From NCBI GenBank assembly GCA_016781505.1, contig JADDQF010000144.1, forward strand, positions 26,461 to 58,807: a DNA stretch of 32,347 nucleotides, read 5' to 3'. Shown here in pieces: positions 15,569 through 24,444 of the stretch. The notes under the pieces are model-generated. The model ran no database searches. It saw only the letters and a list, made by a program, of their open reading frames with translations, and was not told the origin of the DNA. Every line of letters starts with the position of its first letter. The stretch's first letter is position 1. Both the position numbers and the translations under genes were made by a program. Source of the DNA: a bacterium. GTDB taxonomy: Bacteria; Chloroflexota; Chloroflexia; Chloroflexales; Kallotenuaceae.

Positions 15569-17570
15569 TTTAGCCCAGCCCGTGGTTAAGCCGCGGGAAG
15601 CGACAAGGCGGCAGGCATGGCGTTGGCGCGCTGATCTGGTCGCGCTGGTGTTGCTGGCCGCAGGGGTGTTGGGGGGGCTGAGCCTGGTCTACCGCGTTCC
15701 GCAGCCCCTGGAGCTTGATATCGGCGGCAGCCACGCGCGAGCCTATCTGCGCGGATTTGATAATCCCGAAAAGAATGAGAGCTACACCTATGCCTTCTCG
15801 CGCGAGCGGGCGCAGGTGTTTTTGCCGGGCGCGGGCGGTGGATATTGGGAAGCGGTATTGCGGTTCGACGGCGTACGTCCAACGGGAACGCCGCCTGCCT
15901 GGGTCAACTTAACCGCCAACGATGCCAGCCTAACCTTGGCGCCGGCCAATGGCGTGCGCTTGTATCATCTGTTGGCGCCTGCCACTCACGGCGATCTTGA
16001 TCTACGCCTCACCACTAATGCCTTTCCGGCCGGCGCTAACGATCCGCGCTTGCTGGGCATTCCGCTTGATCGCGTCACGGCTCACGCGCTCCATCCGTCC
16101 GCTCCTTTGCGGGCAGGCCTGCTGATCCTTGCGTTAGCTGTTGGGCTTTACACCCTTGGTCGGCGTCTCGCCCTGCGTCCAGCCGTGAGTGCGCTGATCG
16201 TGTTGGCGACGGTTGCCCTCGCGCTGTGGAGCTTAGCCGAGGCGCGTCTGCTGCTCACGGTTGGCCTGGTGCGGTGGTTGGTGGTGCTGGCAGGGTTACA
16301 CGTAGCCTTATGGCCCCTGCGCAGGCTTGTACGGGCAGTGTATGAGCGAGCTGGGGCGCCGCTCAGCGCGGGTGAGGAAGCCTGGCTTTGGCGCATCTTT
16401 GCCGTGGCTACGCTCGTCAAGCTGGGTGGGATTTTGTATCCCCATGCCATCATCTTCGACCAGGCCGCGCATGTGCTACGTATGAACTGGATTCTGGATG
16501 GTCGCTTTTTGGAGCTGTATCGGCCTGGTTATACCTCATATATGGGTGATACCGTGGGGTTGGGCGGAGGGCAATTTCCCTATTCGCCGCTCTGGTACCT
16601 GATCGTCGTGCCTTTCAACTTCCTCGGCCTGAGCTTGCCTGACGCCACGAACGGCCTGAGCGCGCTGATGGATGTGTCCAAACTCTTTCCAATCCATCTG
16701 ATCGCGCGGGTAACTCTGCGGTCGCGGCGCACTGCCCTTTTTGCGGCAGCGCTGTACAACCTGATCCCGATGCCGTACTTTCTGCTGTCGTGGGGCAACT
16801 ATCCAACCCAGTTTGGCTTGTGGGCTTCGCTGCTCGCCACTGCGTTTCTGGTCGTCAACTACGATCAGTTTGCCCTTGGGCTGCGCGCCCGGCGCACGTT
16901 TTGGATCTGGGTTGGGTTGATGGCGCTCGCCATTTTGTCGTACACCGTGCTGGGGGTCTTCTCAATCTCGTTGGTGGGTCTGATTGGCTTGTTGGGCTTG
17001 TTCCAACGCGGTGGTCAAGGCTGGAAGCGGCTCTGGTTTATCGTCGCTGGGATTGTTGTTGCCGAGCTTGTCTGCTTCGCGATCTATCATGTCCAGTTCG
17101 CGCACTCGCTCGCGACCGAAACGCTGCCGGCGATTGTGACGGGCACTCTGGATCGGCTAGACAATCCGCTTGAAGCGCAGGCCGACCCGCGCGCCAACGC
17201 GTGGGCTAATTTCCAGGCCAACAATCAATTCACGTTCAACCATTTTACCTCGCTGGTCTTGGTGTTGACTGCAATCGGCGGTTTTATGGTAGCGCAGCAG
17301 CAGCAATTCCGGCGCTGGTGGCCGGTGTGGGTGGGTTGGGCTGCTTTGTTTGGGCTGTACAGCCTGGTGAGCGCCTATATCGCAGACATGGTGCTGAAGC
17401 ATGTTTTTATCGTCATGCCGCTGGTTTGTATCTGGACGGCGGTGGTCTTGGATCGCTGGTGGCGACGCGGCATCTTTGGCCGAGCAGCGACGATCATGGT
17501 TATGCTCTTTTTGGTTGCGGATGTGGTGCAAAAAGGCTATGTCTACGTCCTGATCAAGCGCCACTTCTGA
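15543..17570 (+). CDS. Large polytopic membrane protein, GT-C-like, with N-terminal extracytoplasmic domain (paralog 1)
   Basis: A 675-residue membrane protein. One hydrophobic helix (about residues 31-50) is followed by a soluble stretch to about 185 that begins LELDIGG and includes VFLPGAGGGYWEAVLRFDG and YHLLAPATHGDLDLRL. From about 190 on, many hydrophobic segments alternate with short loops, such as YPHAIIFDQAAHVLRMN (about 299-315) where GT-C enzymes have acidic catalytic residues. The whole resembles lipid-linked-sugar-dependent glycosyltransferases (PMT/ArnT-like) but I cannot place it in a named family. The soluble domain would face outside. The start overlaps the SDR gene by 26 bases without a clear Shine-Dalgarno. 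The protein from 20117 has the same architecture and similar sequence in the soluble domain. Function is inferred. Confidence 0.8.
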   Translation: MNTNSFTGSLAQPVVKPREATRRQAWRWRADLVALVLLAAGVLGGLSLVYRVPQPLELDIGGSHARAYLRGFDNPEKNESYTYAFSRERAQVFLPGAGGGYWEAVLRFDGVRPTGTPPAWVNLTANDASLTLAPANGVRLYHLLAPATHGDLDLRLTTNAFPAGANDPRLLGIPLDRVTAHALHPSAPLRAGLLILALAVGLYTLGRRLALRPAVSALIVLATVALALWSLAEARLLLTVGLVRWLVVLAGLHVALWPLRRLVRAVYERAGAPLSAGEEAWLWRIFAVATLVKLGGILYPHAIIFDQAAHVLRMNWILDGRFLELYRPGYTSYMGDTVGLGGGQFPYSPLWYLIVVPFNFLGLSLPDATNGLSALMDVSKLFPIHLIARVTLRSRRTALFAAALYNLIPMPYFLLSWGNYPTQFGLWASLLATAFLVVNYDQFALGLRARRTFWIWVGLMALAILSYTVLGVFSISLVGLIGLLGLFQRGGQGWKRLWFIVAGIVVAELVCFAIYHVQFAHSLATETLPAIVTGTLDRLDNPLEAQADPRANAWANFQANNQFTFNHFTSLVLVLTAIGGFMVAQQQQFRRWWPVWVGWAALFGLYSLVSAYIADMVLKHVFIVMPLVCIWTAVVLDRWWRRGIFGRAATIMVMLFLVADVVQKGYVYVLIKRHF

Positions 17571-17585
17571 TGAGTTGATACCTGC

Positions 17586-18701
17586 ATGAAACCGTATAAT
17601 GTTCCGTTTGGCGACTTGGTTCGTCAATATCGTGCCCAACAGGCCGAGCTCGATGCGGCTGCGCTGCGCGTGCTGCACAGCGGCTGGTATATCTTGGGTC
17701 CCGAGGTCCGCGCGTTCGAGGATGAGTGGGCGAAATATTGTGGCGTGCACCATTGTGTCAGCGTCGGCAATGGCACGGAAGCGCTGCACCTGGCGCTGCG
17801 CGTCCTTGGTCTGCAACCGGGCGACGAAGTGATAACCGTGGCAAATGCCGGCGGCTATGGCGCGATCGCGGCAGTGCAGGCCGGCCTCAAACCCCGCTTT
17901 GCCGATGTGGACGACGAGACGCATACCATGTCGCCGGCATCGCTGGCTGCCGCCATTACACCCCGCACCAAGGCAATTTTGCCGGTCCACTTGTATGGCC
18001 GTCCGGCGCCCATCCGCGAAATTATGGCGATTGCGGAGCAGCATGGCCTGCCCGTGATCGAAGATTGTGCGCAGTCGCATGGCGCGATGGTCGCAGGTCG
18101 CATGACCGGAACCTTTGGGCAGCTGGGTACCTTCTCATTTTATCCAACCAAAAACCTGGGCGCTTTGGGTGACGCTGGCGCCATCATTACCGACGACGAC
18201 GCGCTAGCGGATAAGCTGCGCAAGCTGCGGGTGTACGGCTGGGATCGCAAGTATCATAACGCGGAGCCCGGCGGTATCAATACGCGGCTCGACGAGCTGC
18301 AGGCAGCGCTGCTCGGCTGTAAGCTGCCGCTGCTCAATCAGTGGAACGAGCTGCGGCGAGAGCGCGCTCGCTGGTACCACGAGCTGTTGCGCGATGTGCC
18401 AGGCATCAGCTTGCCCGACATAACAGACGGTCACGTCTTTCATCTGTTCGTGATCCAAGTACACGGTGGCCGCCGCGACGCGCTCAAGCAGGCGCTGACC
18501 GAGCAGGGTATTGGCACCGATGTGCATTATCCGCTGCCTACGCATCTGCAGCCCGCCTTCCACGACCTTGGCTACGAGCCGGGTGAGCTCCCGGTAACCG
18601 AGCGGCTGGCTGAGTCCGTGTTGTCGCTGCCATGCTACCCCGAGCTGACGCGGGAAGAGGTTGCTGCAGTTTGTGCGGCCATGCGCAGCGCGCAAGCCTG
18701 A
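17586..18701 (+). CDS. DegT/DnrJ/EryC1/StrS family sugar aminotransferase
   Basis: A 371-residue PLP enzyme of the sugar-aminotransferase family. VPFGDLVRQYRAQQAELDAA opens the protein; SGWYILGPEVRAFEDEWAKY (residues 32-51) and SVGNGTEALHLALRVLG (59-75) are family signatures. VIEDCAQSHGA (157-167) holds the Asp that contacts the pyridine nitrogen and FSFYPTKNLGALGDAGAI (183-200) the PLP Lys at 189. NTRLDELQAALL and the C-terminal HYPLPTHLQPAF follow. Such enzymes make amino sugars from 3- or 4-keto nucleotide sugars, using glutamate or glutamine. This fits with the SDR gene two genes upstream supplying, or acting on, a sugar nucleotide. It begins 15 bases after the membrane protein gene. Precise regiochemistry cannot be read off. 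Confidence 0.94.
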   Translation: MKPYNVPFGDLVRQYRAQQAELDAAALRVLHSGWYILGPEVRAFEDEWAKYCGVHHCVSVGNGTEALHLALRVLGLQPGDEVITVANAGGYGAIAAVQAGLKPRFADVDDETHTMSPASLAAAITPRTKAILPVHLYGRPAPIREIMAIAEQHGLPVIEDCAQSHGAMVAGRMTGTFGQLGTFSFYPTKNLGALGDAGAIITDDDALADKLRKLRVYGWDRKYHNAEPGGINTRLDELQAALLGCKLPLLNQWNELRRERARWYHELLRDVPGISLPDITDGHVFHLFVIQVHGGRRDALKQALTEQGIGTDVHYPLPTHLQPAFHDLGYEPGELPVTERLAESVLSLPCYPELTREEVAAVCAAMRSAQA

Positions 18702-18784
18702 AAACAACGACGCCGACACGCCAAACAACAACCCAAACGGATACCATCGGTTGTGTGTTTTGTGGCGCCTGCTAAGCTGAGCCA

Positions 18785-19528
18785 ATGGAATTGTATGAAT
18801 ACGAGGTCATGGCGGCCGTCGAGGGAGAGCACTGGTGGTATCGCGGCATGCGCGCGCTCTCGGCGGCGTGGTTAGACCAGGTCTATAGCGAGCACACCGA
18901 CCTCCAGATCCTTGATGCCGGCTGTGGCACCGGCGGCAACGCCGAGTTTTTGCAGCGGTATGGCCAGGTTGTTGGGCTTGATCTGGAGCCGCTCGCGCTT
19001 AAGCTGGGCCAGCGGCGTCTCCCTGGCCGCTTGCTGCGCGGGTCGGTTGCTGCGCTGCCGCTTCAAAGCAACCGCTTCGATCTGGTCACGTCGTTCGATG
19101 TGTTGTACCACCGGGCCGTGATCGACGAGCGCGTTGCCCTGCAGGAAACCGTACGGGTCTTGCGGCCGGGCGGGCGGCTGTTGTTACGCTTGCCGGCCTA
19201 TCAGTGGCTGACATCACAGCATGATCGCTCTGTGCATGGTCGGCATCGGTATACGGCAGGTGAAACCAAATCCTTGCTGGCAGCCGCCGGCTTACAGCTC
19301 GAACGCTTGTCGTATATCAACAGTCTGCTGCTGCCGCTGCCGGTGCTGCAACGCATGGTTGAACGTGTCCTGCCCTCGCATGGCGCGACAGCCTCGGATC
19401 TGGATCTGCCCAACCCCCTTGTCAACGCGATGCTGCAATCGGCGTTGTTCTTTGAAGCAGCCTGGCTTCGTGCCGGTGGACGATTTCCGGGTGGGCTGTC
19501 GGTGCTGGCGCTGGCCCGCAAAGCGTAG
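18785..19528 (+). CDS. Class I SAM-dependent methyltransferase
   Basis: A 247-residue methyltransferase. EGEHWWYRGMR (residues 13-23) is the start typical of a group of polysaccharide-cluster methyltransferases. Motif I is ILDAGCGTGGNAEFL (42-56), the acidic ribose-binding residue is in VVGLDLEPLAL, and FDLVTSFDVLYH (motif IV region) plus VRVLRPGGRLLLRLPAY (post-motif) complete the Rossmann core. The acceptor is unknown; by context it may be a sugar or glycolipid. The upstream 83-base gap contains TGC-TAAGCT six bases before the ATG, a weak extended -10-like string that could give an internal leaderless start, but this is uncertain. Confidence 0.92.
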   Translation: MELYEYEVMAAVEGEHWWYRGMRALSAAWLDQVYSEHTDLQILDAGCGTGGNAEFLQRYGQVVGLDLEPLALKLGQRRLPGRLLRGSVAALPLQSNRFDLVTSFDVLYHRAVIDERVALQETVRVLRPGGRLLLRLPAYQWLTSQHDRSVHGRHRYTAGETKSLLAAAGLQLERLSYINSLLLPLPVLQRMVERVLPSHGATASDLDLPNPLVNAMLQSALFFEAAWLRAGGRFPGGLSVLALARKA

Positions 19529-19533
19529 TTTGG

Positions 19534-20148
19534 ATGGTTATGCAAGGTTTACTTGATCATGTGTCACGCACGCCGCAACTTTGGAATATGTTGCGCTGGT
19601 TGGTCGAAGCCGGATTTAGGGGTGAGCATCGGGTGATTGCCCAAGAGCTGCGCCCGTTTGCGGACCAGCAGCGCCGCTTTTTGGACTTTGGCTGTGGCAC
19701 CGGGCAGTTCGCAGCCGATTTCCCGCCCGACCGCTACGTCGGCATGGACCTGACCAGGCCATATGTGCAGTACGCGGGCGCTCATCGCCAGGGCAGCTAC
19801 AGCGTGATGGACGGCAGTGCGCTGGGGCTGTCCGACCAGAGCTTTGATGCGGCGCTGGTGCTGGGCGTGATCCACCACCTGCCCGACACGCTTGTGCGCG
19901 CCAGCGTCGTCGAGCTGCATCGCGTGCTCAAGCTGGGTGCGACATTGTTGGTGATCGAGGATGTGCCGCCGCCATCGATCTGGAACGTGCCGGGTCATCT
20001 GATGCACTGGCTCGACCGCGGCGACCATATCCGCACCGACGCCGACTACCGTGCCCTGTTTGCCCCCCATTTCGAGGTTCAGCGCAGCTATCATATGCGC
20101 TCGGGAGTGTGCGACTATGGCGTCTACCTCCTGGCCCGCCAGTCTTAA
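19534..20148 (+). CDS. Class I SAM-dependent methyltransferase (second)
   Basis: A 204-residue methyltransferase of the Methyltransf_11 type, only distantly like its neighbour. Motif I is RFLDFGCGTGQFAADF (residues 48-63), the acidic SAM-binding residue follows in YVGMDLTRPYVQYA, and FDAALVLGVIHHLPD and ELHRVLKLGATLLVIEDV are motifs IV-VI. It begins 5 bases after the stop of the first methyltransferase, so the two are in one transcript. An ATG 6 bases further in (19540) is an equally possible start. Two methyltransferases in one small cluster suggest a product with at least two methylated positions. The acceptor is unknown. Confidence 0.91.
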   Translation: MVMQGLLDHVSRTPQLWNMLRWLVEAGFRGEHRVIAQELRPFADQQRRFLDFGCGTGQFAADFPPDRYVGMDLTRPYVQYAGAHRQGSYSVMDGSALGLSDQSFDAALVLGVIHHLPDTLVRASVVELHRVLKLGATLLVIEDVPPPSIWNVPGHLMHWLDRGDHIRTDADYRALFAPHFEVQRSYHMRSGVCDYGVYLLARQS

Positions 20149-22108
20149 GCTGCCGCGCAGCGCGTTTCGGCGGGCGACTGCCACTGAGGTTCGTGAGCTA
20201 TGCCGCTTTTTGCGCGAGCCTGGCCTGTGGTTGTTGATGCTGGTCATGGCATTCTGCGGCAGCCTTGCCTACAGCGCGTCGTACGCTTTTGATCTGGACA
20301 TCGGCGGATCGCCAAAAGACTGTTTCGCCACGGCGGTCTTTGATGCGCCGTACCTCCATGGTTTCAACATCGAAGGTGCTGGCGGCGGTGTCGAGTTCGA
20401 CGCTCCGCCTGAGCGCTGTGCTGCGGCGACCGTTGCGTATCGCTGGGCTTTTGAGGACGCGGCTGTTCGGCTGCCGGGCGTTGGTCGTGGCGTGTACGTC
20501 ATGCTGCTGCGGGTCACAACCGGCCAACCGAGTGGTATGCCGGTGCTCAGCGGATGGCATGTGAATGGCAGACCTACGCTAGCCTTGCCGCTCAATCCCG
20601 CAGCGCGGACCTACCATTTGGTGGCACCTCCCTCAACGGTTGGCAACCTCGCGCTCCAGTTTGTTACCCCGACCTACCAGCCGGCAGGCGATCCGCGTTC
20701 GCTCGCATTTGCGGCCGACCGACTGCGAGTGGAAGCAGTCAGCCGTGTATCACCGGACTGGACGCAGCTCGCCGTGCTCAGCGGTATCGTCGGCTTGAGC
20801 TACTTGCTGGCGCGTCGCTGGCTGCTGCCGCAGATAACAGCTGGCCTGGTAGCGCTGGCGCTGGTTGCGGTGTTGGTTGCGTTGCTCCTGTGGCAGCGAC
20901 AAGGTCTGACCAGCTTTTCGGTTCAAGCCCTGCGCTTGGTGGTGGTCGCCTACGGCTTGTCGCTTGGGTTGGAGCCGTTGGCCCGCGGGTTAGCACGACA
21001 CTTGGGGCTCGGCGCAGACGGCCCCGAAGCCCGGCTGGTGGTGGCACTGGTTGCCCTGGCGTGGCTGATCCGCACGCTGGGCTTGTTTCATCCCCAAACC
21101 TATTCCAGCGATGTTGGGCTCAATATCAACAATCTGATCGGCGTAACGCGCGGCGAAATCATCTTTACCGAAGGGCTGCCGTCGGATGCCGGTGGCGGTG
21201 ATGCGCCATACCCGCCGGCTCAGTATGTCATGCTCGCCCCTTTGCAGTTACTAGGGCTTGAAGATTGGACTCTGGTCACTGCTGCCAACGCCCTGATCGA
21301 CAGTCTGGCCATCATGTGGCTCTGGTTGATCATGCGCAGCGTGGGAGCACCGCGTGCTGCCGCAATTGGCGCAGGCACTTTGTACCTCTTCGCGCCACCG
21401 TTGCTGCGCTCGCTGTCGACCGGTGAGATGGCCAATGTGTGGGGCCAGGCGCTTGTGCTGCCTTGGCTGCTGCTCCTGCTGCGCTGGCGGCAACGTAAGG
21501 CTGGTCCTGCGCTGCTTGGGCTAGCGACTGCTGTAGCGCTGCTCGGGCACTCGGGCGTCTTTTTATCGATGGTGTTGGTGTTGGGAACAGTGGGGTTGGT
21601 GTTGCTCCTCCGCCGCGACAAACAGGTCCGGCAATTTGCGCTGGTCAGCGGGGTGACCCTGGTGGCGGTTGTGGCTGGGTACTACTCGGCATTCAGCGCT
21701 GTTCTGCGTGAGCGCTCCGCCGCACCCCCGCCCACAACTACAGCATTGGAGCGCCTTGGCTTTGAGTGGGGTGAGCTTGTGTGGCTGACGGGGCAGATCG
21801 GGCCAGTGCTTGCATTGCTTGGCCTGGCCGGATTGGTTTTGGCCTGGCGTGTGTATCCGCGCTTGGCGGAAATTCTGGTTGCTTGGTGGATGGCTACCCT
21901 GCTCTCGTGGGGCACGTTGCTGGTGAGCCAGCAGGCGTTGCGCTGGGAAGCATTTGTGCTGCCGGCGGTGGCGCTTGGCGGCGGGCTGGTGCTGGGCGAA
22001 GCCTGGCAGCGCCGCACGAGCTTTCGTCCGTTAGCGTTGGCCATCGTCATGATCGTGCTGGTCCACGGGGGTGCGCTGTGGGTGCAGCGGCTGGTCTCGT
22101 ACCGCTAA
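20117..22108 (+). CDS. Large polytopic membrane protein, GT-C-like, with N-terminal extracytoplasmic domain (paralog 2)
   Basis: A 663-residue membrane protein. The ATG at 20117 is chosen because GGGAG lies 9 bases before it and the product then has a short basic N-terminus before the first helix (about residues 37-56); an in-frame start at 20051 lies deeper in the methyltransferase gene. As in paralog 1, the helix leads into a soluble domain starting FDLDIGG (58-64), with AVRLPGVGRGVYVMLLRVTT (116-135) and RTYHLVAPPSTVGNLALQF (164-182), then many membrane segments. Loop residues SSDVGLNINN after the fourth or fifth helix could hold the catalytic Asp of a GT-C enzyme. Function is not established. 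It overlaps the preceding gene by 32 bases and closes the plus-strand block. Confidence 0.8.
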   Translation: MASTSWPASLKLPRSAFRRATATEVRELCRFLREPGLWLLMLVMAFCGSLAYSASYAFDLDIGGSPKDCFATAVFDAPYLHGFNIEGAGGGVEFDAPPERCAAATVAYRWAFEDAAVRLPGVGRGVYVMLLRVTTGQPSGMPVLSGWHVNGRPTLALPLNPAARTYHLVAPPSTVGNLALQFVTPTYQPAGDPRSLAFAADRLRVEAVSRVSPDWTQLAVLSGIVGLSYLLARRWLLPQITAGLVALALVAVLVALLLWQRQGLTSFSVQALRLVVVAYGLSLGLEPLARGLARHLGLGADGPEARLVVALVALAWLIRTLGLFHPQTYSSDVGLNINNLIGVTRGEIIFTEGLPSDAGGGDAPYPPAQYVMLAPLQLLGLEDWTLVTAANALIDSLAIMWLWLIMRSVGAPRAAAIGAGTLYLFAPPLLRSLSTGEMANVWGQALVLPWLLLLLRWRQRKAGPALLGLATAVALLGHSGVFLSMVLVLGTVGLVLLLRRDKQVRQFALVSGVTLVAVVAGYYSAFSAVLRERSAAPPPTTTALERLGFEWGELVWLTGQIGPVLALLGLAGLVLAWRVYPRLAEILVAWWMATLLSWGTLLVSQQALRWEAFVLPAVALGGGLVLGEAWQRRTSFRPLALAIVMIVLVHGGALWVQRLVSYR

Positions 22109-22140
22109 AAAGCAACCGCCGCTGCAAGGGCAACGGCGGT
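22107..22140 (-). terminator. Rho-independent terminator of the tRNA-Ser gene
   Basis: On the minus strand ACCGCCG pairs with CGGCGGT (22134-22140 with 22115-22121, 12-base loop) and is followed by TGCTTTTTA. It lies immediately after the tRNA 3' end and overlaps the stop codon of the membrane protein gene on the opposite strand. Confidence 0.8.
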
Positions 22141-22143
22141 GGG

Positions 22144-22235
22144 TGGCGGAGGGAGTGGGATTCGAACCCACGACGACGTTACCGCCGTACAGCATTTCCA
22201 GTGCTGCGCACTAGGCCAGGCTATGCGATCCCTCC
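22144..22235 (-). tRNA. tRNA-Ser (anticodon GGA)
   Basis: On the minus strand the acceptor arms GGAGGGA and TCCCTCC pair over 7 bp. The anticodon arm CAGCA-CTGGAAA-TGCTG has anticodon GGA, decoding UCC/UCU. A long variable arm (about 16 bases, TACGGCGGTAACGTCG) marks a class II serine tRNA, and the T-arm GTGGGTTCGAATCCCAC is canonical. The discriminator is G and CCA is encoded in the DNA (22144-22146). The gene is antisense to the glycan block and has its own promoter and terminator. tRNA genes are common integration targets, but no integrase or repeated attachment site is seen here. Confidence 0.97.
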
Positions 22236-22246
22236 AACAGGGCCGT

Positions 22247-22274
22247 ATTATACCAGAAGCGCATGTGCGTGCAA
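22247..22274 (-). promoter_or_regulatory. Promoter of tRNA-Ser (TTGCAC, 16 bases, TATAAT)
   Basis: On the minus strand TTGCAC (22269-22274) and TATAAT (22247-22252) are 16 bases apart. The -10 box is preceded by TGG, so it is also an extended -10. It lies 11 bases before the first base of the tRNA, so transcription would start a few bases upstream of the mature 5' end. It is the best-formed promoter in the window. Confidence 0.85.
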
Positions 22275-22346
22275 CACAGCCGCTTGGGGTACGATGGGTC
22301 ATGTGGACGCTTTACGTTGGCCGAGCCCTAAACGTTAGCCTTGCCG

Positions 22347-22583
22347 ATGAATGTTGCCGTGCTTGTTCCGCTCGTGGTCGTTATCCTGTGTACGTTGACG
22401 CTGCTTGGCTGTTACCTTGCGTTTGATCGACTCCAAACGCGGGCTGAGCAGACGACGGGTGGCCAACACTGGGCGGCGATCGGAGCGGCGGCTGGCGTTG
22501 GCTTCGTCGCCCTGTGTGCCTTTTGGGCCTGCTTTGCGTTCAGCGCCGGATTGCTCCAAGCGCTCGGCTTCAACTTGCGCTAA
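22347..22583 (+). CDS. Small two-helix membrane protein, unknown function
   Basis: A 78-residue protein from the ATG at 22347 (an in-frame TTG at 22341 is possible). Two hydrophobic segments are clear: [20 protein letters not shown], extending to about residue 25, and [20 protein letters not shown] (about 44-63). A short polar loop with [13 protein letters not shown] joins them. No family is recognised. No Shine-Dalgarno is seen and no promoter is evident, so this is a hypothetical gene supported mainly by its clean membrane pattern and the lack of any better frame here. It ends 109 bases before ilvD. Confidence 0.5.
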   Translation: MNVAVLVPLVVVILCTLTLLGCYLAFDRLQTRAEQTTGGQHWAAIGAAAGVGFVALCAFWACFAFSAGLLQALGFNLR

Positions 22584-22692
22584 ACGGGCTGCTCCCGGTA
22601 TCATGCTCGACGCAGCGGGAGCGGCCAAACACTGGCGTTCGCAGCCGCGATCCTCAACTGTGCTGCGTTCTGTTCTCACTCAGGAGCTAGCT

Positions 22693-24378
22693 ATGACCCA
22701 CGATCTCAAGACGCGAAGCCGCACCATTACCGATGGTCGCACTCGGGCTGCGGCTCGATCCTTTTTTAAGTCGATCGGCCTGACTGACGAAGATTTAGCC
22801 AAGCCCATGGTCGGCATCGCGAATACCTGGATCGAAACGATGCCCTGTAATTTCCACCTGCGCGCTTTAGCCGCCAAGGTCAAAGAAGGCGTGCGAGCGG
22901 CGGGCGGTATGCCCTTTGAATTCAACACCGTGGCGATCAGCGACGGTATCACCATGGGCACCGAGGGCATGAAAACCTCGCTGGTCAGCCGCGAAGTGAT
23001 CGCCGATTCGATTGAATTGGTTGGTCGCGGCTATATGTTCGACGCCATGATCGCGCTGGTGGGCTGCGACAAAACCCTGCCCGGCGCGGCCATGGGACTG
23101 GTGCGCCTCAACGTTCCTAGCCTGGTGCTGTACGGTGGCTCGATTATGCCCGGCCGCTGGCGCGGCAAGGATGTGACGATTCAGCATGTTTTTGAGGCGA
23201 TTGGCGCGACGGCCGCTGGCAAAATGACCGACGACGAGCTGCGCGAGCTGGAAGATGTAGCTTGTCCCGGTCCCGGCGCCTGCGGCGGCCAATACACGGC
23301 GAATACCATGGCGACGGTGTTGGAGGTGCTCGGCCTTGCGCCGATGGGCTCTGGCTCGGTGCCCGCCGTGGATCCACGCAAAAATGAGGTGGGCATTCGG
23401 GCTGGCGAGCTGATCATTGACCTGCTGCGGCGCGACCTTAAGCCGCTGGATGTTCTGACGCCTACGGCGTTTGAGAACGCCATTGTGAGTGTGGCGTCCA
23501 CGGGCGGTTCCACCAATGCCGTGCTCCATCTGTTGGCGCTGGCGCGCGAAGCCGGCGTGCCGTTAACGCTTGACGATTTCGACCGCATCAGCACCAACAC
23601 GCCGTTGTACGTCGACCTGATGCCCGGCGGCCGGTTTACCGCCGTCGACGTGGATCGCGCGGGTGGCTTGCAGCTGATCACCCAGCGGCTGATCGAGGGT
23701 GGCCTGTTGGATGGCTCGGCGATCACGGTCAGCGGCCGTACGCTTGGCGAAGAATCGAGTGTGGCGGTTGAAACAGCCGGACAAGAGGTTGTGCGGCCGC
23801 TCGATCAGCCGATCAAAGCCTCGGGTGGTTTGCAGATCCTGCGTGGAACACTTGCACCCGAAGGTGCGGTGGTCAAAGTGGCCGGCCACGAACGGCTGCA
23901 GCATCGCGGTCCTGCCCGCGTCTTCGACTCCGAAGAGGCCGCCATGGCAGCTGTGACCAACCAGCAGATTCGGCCGGGCGATGTGGTGATTATTCGCTAC
24001 GAAGGGCCGCGGGGTGGTCCCGGTATGCGCGAAATGCTTGGCGTGACCGCCGCGATTGTTGGCGAAGGGCTGGGCGAGTCGGTCGCGCTGGTTACGGACG
24101 GACGCTTCAGCGGTGCGACCCGCGGCTTAATGATCGGGCATGTTGCGCCCGAGGCGGCGCACGGTGGTCCGATTGCGCTGATCCAGGATGGCGACGAAGT
24201 GGTGCTTGATATCAAGCAGCGCCGCCTTGACGTGCTCCTGTCCGACGATGAGCTTGCCACGCGCAAGGCGGCCTGGACAGCGCCCGAGCCGCGCTACAAG
24301 GGGGGCGTACTCGGACGGTATGCTGCCCTGGTTTCGTCAGCAACCGATGGGGCGATCCTGCAAACACCAAAGATTTGA
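22693..24378 (+). CDS. ilvD: Dihydroxy-acid dehydratase
   Basis: A 561-residue IlvD/Edd-family enzyme of the usual length. The start is the ATG at 22693 with AGGAG 6 bases upstream; the frame is open further up but has no family sequence there. [11 protein letters not shown] (Cys52), [13 protein letters not shown] (Cys125, with Lys126 equivalent to the carbamylated Lys) and [15 protein letters not shown] (Cys197) are the iron-sulfur ligands and active-site motifs. [17 protein letters not shown] near the C-terminus holds the catalytic Ser region. The enzyme makes 2-keto acids from dihydroxy acids in valine, leucine and isoleucine synthesis. It stands alone without other ilv genes. No clear terminator follows before the convergent response regulator gene. 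Confidence 0.97.
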   Translation: MTHDLKTRSRTITDGRTRAAARSFFKSIGLTDEDLAKPMVGIANTWIETMPCNFHLRALAAKVKEGVRAAGGMPFEFNTVAISDGITMGTEGMKTSLVSREVIADSIELVGRGYMFDAMIALVGCDKTLPGAAMGLVRLNVPSLVLYGGSIMPGRWRGKDVTIQHVFEAIGATAAGKMTDDELRELEDVACPGPGACGGQYTANTMATVLEVLGLAPMGSGSVPAVDPRKNEVGIRAGELIIDLLRRDLKPLDVLTPTAFENAIVSVASTGGSTNAVLHLLALAREAGVPLTLDDFDRISTNTPLYVDLMPGGRFTAVDVDRAGGLQLITQRLIEGGLLDGSAITVSGRTLGEESSVAVETAGQEVVRPLDQPIKASGGLQILRGTLAPEGAVVKVAGHERLQHRGPARVFDSEEAAMAAVTNQQIRPGDVVIIRYEGPRGGPGMREMLGVTAAIVGEGLGESVALVTDGRFSGATRGLMIGHVAPEAAHGGPIALIQDGDEVVLDIKQRRLDVLLSDDELATRKAAWTAPEPRYKGGVLGRYAALVSSATDGAILQTPKI

Positions 24379-24444
24379 CATAACGAAAGATGCGGCAAAG
24401 CGCGCCTGCTAATCTTCATACGCTGAACGTCAAGGTCACGCTCG

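Noticed and set aside
22144-22235. tRNA-Ser as the attachment site of an integrated element
   Set aside because: No integrase gene and no second copy of the tRNA 3' end is visible in the window; the neighbours are metabolic genes.
22405-22692. Longer ilvD start upstream of 22693
   Set aside because: The extra 96 residues overlap the small membrane-protein frame and have no IlvD similarity. The ATG at 22693 has a good AGGAG and begins the conserved N-terminus.
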